A DNA stretch of 64,000 bases, from contig NW_019091381.1 of the NCBI RefSeq assembly GCF_001949145.1, positions 1,245,913 to 1,309,912 on the forward strand, written 5' to 3'. The position numbers were made by a program, and so were the translations under genes. The notes beneath the pieces were generated by a model, which did not search any database, was not told the origin of the DNA, and worked only from the letters and a program-made list of their open reading frames with translations. The DNA comes from Acanthaster planci. Taxonomy: Eukaryota > Echinodermata > Asteroidea > Valvatida > Acanthasteridae. Below are positions 25,201 to 34,200 of the stretch, piece after piece; within the stretch, counting starts at the first letter, position 1; the number at the start of each line of letters is the position of its first letter.

Positions 25201-28200
25201 GTCACGTACACCTCCAACATCAGTCAGTCCACCGTCCTTAACTCCATCACCCTAAGAGCTCGCACCCGCAGCGATGCCGGTATCATCTACCACTCCTCCA
25301 ACAACCTCACCAATTACTTTGTCACCTTGTACCTGGACCAGGGCAAACCTGCCCTTCGCTTCAACCTTGGCCAGACCGGAGACATAGTGGAGTTGGTGTC
25401 ACGGGTCAGCATCAAGGACGGTTCTTGGCATGACATCAAAGTCGAATTCTCCACTGCCCGGGTAGAAATCTCTGTCGCTCAAATATCAGAAACTATTGCA
25501 AGTGATATTCAGTCAGATTTCCTAGCCTCTGTCATCACATCAGAGGGGAGTTCTCCAGTGCACGTAGCGGGAACAACCATGGTCAACAATGATTACTTCA
25601 TCAACTACAACCATTTCAAAGGCTGCCTGGATGAAGTGCGAGTGGGCGGCATCCTCCTCCCGTTCTATAGCCGAGATACCATCAACTCCACTAGTGAGGA
25701 GCAGTTTGAGGCCACCATCGTCAACGTCGCGACACCTTGCATGAGTGAGCCAGGTGTCTGCGACTCCCACTTTTGCAGCAACTCGGGCACCTGCCTGGAC
25801 GTGTGGAATGACGCTGAGTGCCAGTGTGCACCCGGCTTCACAGGCGACAGGTGCCAAATTGACATAAATGAGTGCATGGCCAACCCCTGCGTGATGGGAT
25901 CCACCTGTCGGGATGAGATTAACAATTACACCTGTTTATGTCTACCTGGGTATGAGGGGCGTAACTGTGACACCGAAACCAACGAGTGCGATCCAAATCC
26001 CTGTTTACAGGGTTCAGTGTGCTATGACGGTGTTGATTTCTTCAACTGTACTTGCCTGGATGGTTACACTGGTACCTTGTGTGACGTTTTGGTAAGGAGT
26101 GAAAACTTGCCTTCTATTCAGGGGGATTTCTATCTTTAAATGTTCCACATGTATACAGGAGGTCTTCAATTTTTATACAGATTTCAGAAGGTGCATGCAC
26201 TTGAAATCAGGAACTTAAATCAACACATGTTCTTTTCGAAAAAAAGTGTCTAATTTGTTTTTTGTTCTCTGTAGATCAATGAAACATGCGCTGGAAATCC
26301 TTGTAAGAATGATGCAACATGCCGAGACACTCCTGGATCAGAGGCAAGTCGTCATTTGGAATTATAATTTTATTCCAGATCATGACGAAAGAAAATGTGT
26401 TTAAGTCTAACTCTGTTCTCTGACTTATATTACTTTATCAAAATGACAAGGATTTTCTAAATCATTAAAAGGCATGTCCTAAAATCATCAAACAAACCTG
26501 GTTTGATTAATGCAACATGTTCAGAGGGATTGCTATTTATACCAGAAGGTGTACATTTTCTTGGCACTTTCCTCATTAAAGAGTGCTTACTCAGAGGTTC
26601 CGTTCTGGCTTGTCCTGTCCTGGATTGACAGCTTCTCTGTTCTCCCCTTGAGGGAATGAACTAATTGATAACAAGTTGTGTTCAGCATAGAACTTGTAAT
26701 AATGTCCGAAACTATTTTGACGTGAATCTTTCAAACTGTTGTTTGCACTTGTGGGATTTGAATGGTAGATGAAAGAGTCTGTTCAATTTCATTTGTTTTT
26801 CACAGATTTGTTGGGGAAAGCCGCAGAGCATTCTTTGCCCATACTTTGTTTTGGAAATATATGTTATGCTTTTTCTGACCCTTATTTACAGGTTAAGTTT
26901 GAATGTCTGTGTCCTAATGGTTTTGATGGCGATGACTGCGGCCAAGAAATTGACTACTGCGTGGCCCACAGGTGTGCCAATGGTGCCACCTGCAACAGTC
27001 TGCGGGACGAGGGAACTTACTCGTGTAGCTGCACAGATGGGTTCAGTGGAGACCTCTGTGAGATAAATGAGGACGATTGTGGGGGTGTGACTTGCCAAAA
27101 CGGAGGAAGCTGTGTGGATGAGATTAAGGACTATTACTGCAATTGCACTGCAGGTGGGTATCTTTAACTCAAGGCATGCTACCAAATCCTACAGATGGGG
27201 TTAATTACCGCATTGATGTGCATTGTCATTGATAATGCAATCTCCATCCATGTTCATATCAGATGGCTGTGGCTAGGAGTAGCACATACATGTAGGTCTA
27301 TGGGAAGTTGTTGGTAGCCGTTAGTCAGTGGCTTCCATAGGCTCACACATTACTTGCAGCCATAGCCATACTGTGGGACAGAGTCTGTGAGTCCCAGACC
27401 TTACAAGCAATCATCCATTCTGAGAGGCACCTTCAGAGTTGGGAAGTAGGAAACTATCCTTTCATTTTTGTTTTGTTTTTTCCAGGCTACGAGGGTAAAT
27501 TTTGTCAAAATGACATCAATGAGTGTAACCCTAACCCTTGTCAGTTTGGGGCAACCTGTGACGACCTCCTCAATGATTTCAACTGTGTCTGTACACCTGG
27601 CTTCGAAGGTAAGTCAAGATAGATTGAAGCTTTAAAAATCACATCATGTCAAACTCACAGCAATTTAATGCCCTTTGTAAACAGCTTTTGTATACATATA
27701 GCTGTCAAAAAAAATTTTTTGAAAAGATTCGATTGAATCCAAATGTTCCATGGCATCATTTTAAAGTGATCATGACAAATTGCTGCAAATATAAGAAATT
27801 GTGGAAAAGTTTAAGATTTGTAGGAGTGTTTTGAGGTGTCCTGGTTAATTATCCGTTCATAATTTCTGATATTGTGGAATATTGTTTTAGCATGAGAAAG
27901 GCAATTTTGTCAAATCACAAGTGTGAAGATTCGCTTTTTGAAAGATCTTTTGCTGCATTCCTTACTGTTCGGGATCTCATCTTGTTAATGTTGTATTTCT
28001 GTTGAGTATGTTCTCAGTCTTGTAATCTGATTTTGCATGTTGTGTATGCATGCACACAATTCTGGCGTTTCACAAAATCTGTCAACCATTTCGAAATGCG
28101 CATTGGGTCGACAGATTTCGCTCTCTGTGATTGGTCAACGCGTTGCAAACTCTTGGAGGCTTACTATTGTGAAACGCCCATGTTGAAGGAGTAACATGAC

Positions 28201-31200
28201 AAATTCTTGCTTTGCTTGATATGGTTAACAGAAATAACAGTCAGTCTTTGAAGCGTTTCGTTAATGATGGACATGGAAATGCTGTGCTTGCAGTACGGTT
28301 GATTTTATGTCTCCCAAAGATCTCCTTGACGGGGGAAAAAGTCAGTATATTGACAAAATCAGAGATGTTCTCTTTTGTTCTGGGTAATTTTTGCCGTGGT
28401 ATAAATATTAAGGAGCAGTTCAGCAAGCTCTAGAAACTGAGGCAGAAATGTATCCCCTGTCAAATTCTATTGGGGAAATTTATCTATTGGGCTAAAAATT
28501 TCATGGTCTGTTGACAAAATTTGCTTGTCATAATGATGACAATTATGAATCTTCATATCGTGGTACCATTTGATGTATTGTTAATCAAGTTAGGGGTTTT
28601 ATCAGTATTCTGAGTTTTCCGTCAAGATTGCTGTTGACATTGTAACATTTAGAAGGAAGTTTGTTGCATGCGTGCATGCATTGGACACCTGCGCAACATT
28701 GTGCTTGTATTTCATTTGGCTACTGAGCATGTTTGCTTTGCTGATAAACATTATGTAATGCATTTTGTCTCATCAGCACCTGTGTTCTGTTCAAAGATTC
28801 CAAGTGCTGGTTTTCATTTATTAAAGATGAATTTTGAAGTGGCACTTTGCATGGTTGATCAACTTCAAGGCATGAATTCGTTGCTGTGTATGCAGTGAAG
28901 TTAGTCTTTACCTGCAAGATTCACCAAGACTGGATTTCAGTACGGTTTGTCTTGTAAGGAGTGATGCCCTCTTCCGTTTAGCCATACAATGTTTAGAGTA
29001 ACAAAACAACGCAAATCAAGTCTTGGGCCAAGACTATGATTTGGTTAACCTACATTGAACGAAGCGGGCATGGTTTGGTAGAAATTTGGGTAACTGATGG
29101 CACAAAATTGAGAGCCAGCTAAAGTGGAAGCAAAAGTTTGATGGTGAAGTTTTTGAGATTTTGTGTTTCATTTCTCTATTGACACATAAACTATAATAAA
29201 CAAAAAATGTGCACTGTGATGAAATCAATACAGCAGAGAAAATAATCCATTTTGTAGCAACTGTTATACCATTTGCTTTTAAGGAAATCATGTAAACAAA
29301 ATCCAGATTAGATATATATTTATTCTGATTTTTGTTGACATTGTCTCTATAGGAATATATGTACCATCCCTGGGTTCTAATTAGGGTGTGAAGCACTTTT
29401 GTAATCATGAGTAGCGACAGCAAAGTTATAAACATTCGAGGCCGTTGGATTTTCCAAAGACTTTCCTAGCTGTACAATGTGGGCTGTATAGAAAGACTTC
29501 AAGTGTTTCCCTTAGTCCAGTCATGAGGGGGGTTGTTACTCTGTATAATGCATGCAGTGATACTATGAGGCGGTACACGCAGGTTACATCGGTGTTCCGG
29601 CTGCCAATTTTTTGAAATAACAGCCGAAGTTTAAGGCTTGGCAGACGCAAACTCTTCATGCAGCGCGGAGTACAATTTTTTTGTCACCAACTGCTCAACA
29701 TTTCAGCCAGTGCTTGTGTTGCCAGTTGGTGACAAGTCACCGACAGTGGCAATTGACAGCTGAAGGTTGTTCCGCCATTCTGCAACTTTTTTGAAAAGGT
29801 TTTTCTGAGTCCTGTTCTTAACTTGCTGCTGCTGTGAATGTTTCAGCTTGCGACAAACTTATCCAATGTCTTTTCAGCATTCAAGCAGTTGTTTCATGAG
29901 GAACGAGCTGCTTTGATGTCTTCTTTTTAAGATGTTCATTCACCAGGCTTCTGTCTGTCTGTGTTATATTCATGTGTCACAAAACTCATCCATTTTATCT
30001 CAATCTGTACTAAACCTGACGTCATCCCAAGGCACTGCAAAATAAACCATTCCACTGAATATTCTAACAGTCAGCCTAAAAGTGTTGCATGAATTGTTCT
30101 TACTAACAAAGCCGATTGCGCTGCTTTTTAACCCACTTGAACCAAAACATTGTGAAATCCAACTGAACCGTTCTTAAAAATTTTTGTTCACTCTTTATTT
30201 TTTCTTTCCCATCATGCAACACTTTCAGGCCAGTTCTGTTCCGTTGACATAAATGAATGCCTTGTTGCCCCAAATCCCCTTTGCCAAAACGGAGGCATCT
30301 GCATGAACACTGTAGGAAGCTATGAATGTATCTGTCCCATGGACACCTACGGCCCCCAGTGCCAGATCTCCCCTTGTGACCCCTCCCCCTGTGAGAATAA
30401 CGCCACCTGTACCACCCAACCCAGGGGGGTGTATGACTGTCTCTGCCCCCTTGGGTACGAGGGGGTCAACTGCAGTGTTGCTAATTGTTCCATCGCGGGT
30501 TGTCAAAATGGCGGCACTTGTCTGCTTGGTGATGGTAGCTGGGAATGCAAATGTGCTGAGTTGGACGCAGGTAGACCTTTCTGTTTTTCCGTTATCCCCC
30601 CTCCCCTTTTACGTTGTGTGAGCTAACCTTATAGAGACTTCACAGATGTCATTTTTAAGAGATTGTCCATTTTGGCCCTTTCTGGAGATAATTTACTCGT
30701 TAATCCTGTAAGTTTCTACTTCACTAGTAACCCTAAATAAGTATCTTCCACAACGGACACTGCTAAGACATTGGAACACCTTTTGCAGTTAAGCTCACGC
30801 CAGAGAGAGAACTTTCATTTAATCGTAATTACAGGAAAAACTTCATTCTTCCTTTCATTTTTGTCAGTTCAAAATAGAAGAAAAATTCTCTAATATTTAA
30901 ATCAAGCTGGCTATCTTTCCAGATCCATTTTTTGGCTTTCCTTCAAAATTTCCAAATCCATTCTAATCCCTCTTCATCAAATCTTTTATCACAACCTTTA
31001 AAAAGGGAGTAAACATGCTTGGCCAGTCTTAAAGGTGCATTTAAGACCGGCTCAAGAGAATGGATGTGACTAATGCCCTCACAGCTCGGGCATTATAATC
31101 ATTCAGTCTCCTGAGCTGGTTTAAACATTAGTTTAAGACTGGTCAAGCACTTATTAATTCCCATTCATAAATACCTTTTTTAGTCAGAGAGTCAAGAGAA

Positions 31201-34200
31201 GTCAACATGTGATGGATTTCCAACAATTTTGTTCTAGATTTTAATTTTCATTTTCCTCAACACCCCTGGTATATTTCTTGTGAAACTGTTGTCCCAAAGA
31301 ATCTCCTTATATGGACTTGCCATGTGTGTGGCGTCTGCGTACACACAGACTCTGGACCAATCAGAATCAATTAAACTGTCTCGTATCTAGGTGCCCGCCC
31401 GTGATTTACGCAGCGGGCATTATCACTTCTTAACAGGCATTAGCAAAATGTTAAAAGACCCTCAGGTTGCCTGTTGTTGAATAGGGAGACTGTCTGAGGC
31501 ATTGATGAATTTCATTTTAAAAAAGGAAACCAACAGCTGCTGTCTTCACCATTTCCCATTTGTTCTTCTCACTGAGATTCATCAGGTTTCAATTTGACCA
31601 GATATACTTCATTTCACCCCACTCTTTTGATTGGTCTGTTTGTCCTCTGTCTTCCTGGTGGTGTTTATCTAGGAGTTGATTGTTTGTCCCTAGTGAAAAC
31701 AAGTACAGCTGATATACTCTCAGGCAACTGCTGCTACCTTAAAAAGCCTTAGGAGTAGTAGCATCCTATTAATTTTAAAAAGCTGCGTAAAACTCTCAGG
31801 GATCAGTTTTGTCAATTTCAGAATACTTTAGCATGATTAGAATTTCTTTAGCTGCACAATGCACTCTTTTCTTCAGTTTTGAATGGTGTGATTAACTGTT
31901 TGTATGCAAGACAAGACTTTTATTTTTCAAAATTGTTTCCAAACTATTGAAATGTAACAGTTCAGCCGCTCAGATTTTGATTTGATTTTAATAACAGTTC
32001 CACAGGTGGATGTGGTCCAATGATATAAATGCAGAGACTGCTATCAGTACACATATGTAGAACATGCTTACAATTATACCACGATCTGATGTCATTGGCA
32101 GGTGTTTTTTTGGGGGGGGACTTACTTATTGAAGAAAAGTCATCTAGATGTAACTTTAAGAACATCATTAGAAATTATTTTTAGAACTTTAAACCTGGAA
32201 TCACAAAGTGGAAACACCCATCTCATTTCTTCCTTCCCAGGGCCGTTGTGCCAATATAAAGGACCTTGTTCTTTGGACATTGACCCTTGCCTTAACGGCG
32301 GGTCATGTAACCAGACCTTCCAAGATGATGGCAGCTTTAGCTACATGTGTCGTTGCCCCGTCGGCTTCAACGGCACCAACTGCGAGCTGAAAATCAACTG
32401 GTGTGACAGCAACCCTTGTCTTCATGAGGGCAGCAACTGCACCAGTACAACAGACACATTTCTTTGCAGTTGTGGACCGGGATACACAGGTAAAAATGTG
32501 GAGAGACTTATTTTCTTTTCAGCGTCTTAACCCTACCCTAACTCCCAAGGGTATACCAGGCACGAAATGGGACAGAGGGGTACCCCCCCAAACAAGTTCA
32601 ATCCCTATACACACTCCAACCTATTGTTACTTAACACATCTCCCCTTGATGTCTGAAAAGAATTCCTGAGATACCAGTATAACAATGACCAACACAAAGG
32701 TGTGGGGGGGGTTCTCTCTATCCCATAGTTTGCTTCATATGCCCTAGGGAGTTCCAGTCCTTGCAGATCTCAACAAACTGTGCACATAAACAGGTGGACT
32801 CTATGCCTTGTCCCACATACAACACAGCCAGTATAGCAGTGCAGTCCTCATCCAACAAATGCTTGGGTTGGAATTTGGCTGGCTCAGGATCATTAGGGTT
32901 AATGCATACAATTTAGAAGTCAAGACAAGAAGTTATGTTAGTGACTGCTGCTAAAGGCTCAGCTCAAAGGTTACCTGGCATGAAGTGGAATTGAGGTTTT
33001 AACCCAAATATAGAAATCTGTATTTGCAGAAACCCAAAGAACAGGGTGGGGTTTTATGACAGTCGTCGTTTTCTGTGGAATGTCAGCGTACGAGATGAAG
33101 GATGCCCTGCAGGAAATGTCCATGACTTGGTACTGTAACTATCTTGTTAGCTAAACAGTGTATATGGTCAGATTTTATCTCCAGATTATTGCGTTTAATA
33201 CAAATGGCAACATCTTGTAATTGCAGGCACGTTCTGTGAAATCAAGTTACCAGACTGTGCCAGCAACCTGTGCCAAAACGGAGCGACGTGCCAAGATCTA
33301 GACTATGGCTACAAGTGTCACTGTGCTGATGGTTACAGCGGTGATGACTGTGAGACTGACATTGATGAGTGTGCTGTGGAGCCGTGTGAAAATGGTGGCA
33401 ATTGCACCGATGCTGTCAATGATTTTATTTGTAACTGCACCGGCACTGGTAAGTTCAAGGCCTCAAAACTGTCTAAGTTAGTCATGTTCACTTTGAGGCA
33501 GTAGTTTACTGCCTCTTCCTGTTTTGGCTGTTGAGTCCAAAAGCATTTATTCAAGATTTTTATTCAAGATTTAAGCCCTGTTTCAGATCGTTTCTGGGTA
33601 AGCAAGATTTCTCTGCCTGATCCATGGACAATCATTTCTCTTCTCTTTGGCTTTTGCTATGTCCCCTTCTGTTTCTTCCACCAGGTTACCAAGGAAACAC
33701 CTGCTCTGAAGACGTTGATGAATGCACCACACTCAGCCCTTGTCTCAACAACGGCACCTGTGCCAACTCACCAGGGTCCTTTAAGTGTACCTGCCAGTCT
33801 GGTTGGCTTCCGCCCGTCTGCTTCCTCGCTGATCCATGTGTCGGGAAGCCTTGTAAGAATGGAGGAAGATGTGACTACGCTGTCTCACCGGACGGTCAGT
33901 CGGTTGAGTGGAAGTGCGTATGCTCGGCGGACTATGACGGTGACAAATGCGACACGGTAAGACATGCTTAGTGATGTATTCTCGCCCCGACTGTTGGTCT
34001 GATCCAGAGGAAGGTGTAAACCCAGTCTGGTAGAGGAAAATCCTGTTGTGGCCTTACAATTTTCAACGTCACCACACGCACACCAGATGCAAGGATGGAT
34101 CCAGAACCAGATTTCCAGGGGGACCAAACTTGGGGGGGGGATAACATGACAAAGTTTTCCATGTAACCTTTTATGGTCTTTCTGAGCATTGAGGCTACAT

